49,391 nucleotides of DNA from Oscillospiraceae bacterium (GTDB lineage Bacteria > Bacillota > Clostridia > Oscillospirales > Ruminococcaceae), in NCBI GenBank assembly GCA_022788225.1, contig JALEVO010000143.1, forward strand, positions 1 through 49,391, in the 5' to 3' direction. Below the pieces are notes generated by a model. The model was given only the letters and a program-made list of their open reading frames with translations. It ran no database searches and was not told the origin of the DNA. Below, piece by piece: positions 49,342 to 49,391 of this stretch (position 1 is its first letter; the number at the start of each line of letters is the position of its first letter). The position numbers and the translations under genes are program-made.

Positions 49342-49391
49342 TATCTTCTGCAAATAGTCTTTTTATGATAGCTTATTTCATAGCCTTAACT

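Noticed and set aside
1-49391. Integrated prophage, integrative element or full insertion sequence
   Set aside because: No transposase, integrase, phage structural gene or attachment-site pair was recognised; the only mobile-looking DNA is the short non-autonomous elements.

Overview
The window looks like a chromosomal segment of a fibre-degrading Ruminococcus-like clostridium (Bacillota, Oscillospirales). The base composition is low-to-moderate GC and A-rich ribosome-binding sites are common. The conserved order rnj-gdpP-rplI-dnaB-tilS-hpt-ftsH is Firmicute-like. There are three secreted dockerin proteins (GH26 mannanase, GH9 cellulase and one of unknown function), which implies a cellulosome, although no scaffoldin or cohesin is present here. 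Genus level is an inference; species cannot be told.

Layout. 1-10160: the end of an unidentified plus-strand gene meets a bidirectional terminator, followed by a seven-gene minus-strand operon (RNase J, c-di-AMP phosphodiesterase, ribosomal protein L9, DnaB, TilS, Hpt, FtsH). That operon is driven by a consensus promoter lying about 480 nt upstream of rnj, leaving a long hairpin-rich leader. 10164-12700: a degenerate phosphohexomutase-like protein and an amino acid:cation symporter. 12938-19650: two bacterial-PH membrane proteins, a GT39-like membrane glycosyltransferase, a polyprenyl-phosphate sugar transferase and a methyltransferase-like protein, probably for cell-surface glycan. 19703-22325: pyruvate kinase and a TPR protein. 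22462-36496: a polysaccharide and surface region with GH26-dockerin, GH1, an LRR protein, GtrA, a charged coiled-coil protein, an operon of three secreted proteins (CW repeats + CHAP, CW repeats + transglutaminase-like, dockerin), cytidine deaminase and GH9-CBM3c-dockerin. 36989-40804: a lipoprotein, YchF and an ABC-F protein. 40890-41352: a compact RNA/small-peptide island. 41454-48753: MetG, two DUF1413 proteins, a small CmpB-like membrane protein, then 4-alpha-glucanotransferase and glycogen phosphorylase, which together process internal or imported alpha-glucan.

The most interesting structure lies between genes. (1) 40890-41352 has the architecture of a type I toxin-antitoxin locus: a 32-residue one-TM peptide gene with its own promoter faces a consensus promoter for a short RNA on the other strand, and the two share a bidirectional terminator. 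A further promoter-terminator unit for another small RNA lies beside it. (2) Three 172-bp palindromic elements with 18-bp terminal inverted repeats and 4-bp A/T target duplications (TAAA, TTTA, TTAA) each sit just upstream of a gene start. Their arms have diverged while keeping base pairing, as expected of a MITE family selected for structure. (3) A second hairpin repeat family shows compensatory changes. (4) Several proteins appear to have lost catalytic residues (phosphohexomutase-like, transglutaminase-like, second ABC-F site, methyltransferase-like). No tRNA, rRNA, CRISPR array, transposase or prophage gene was recognised.
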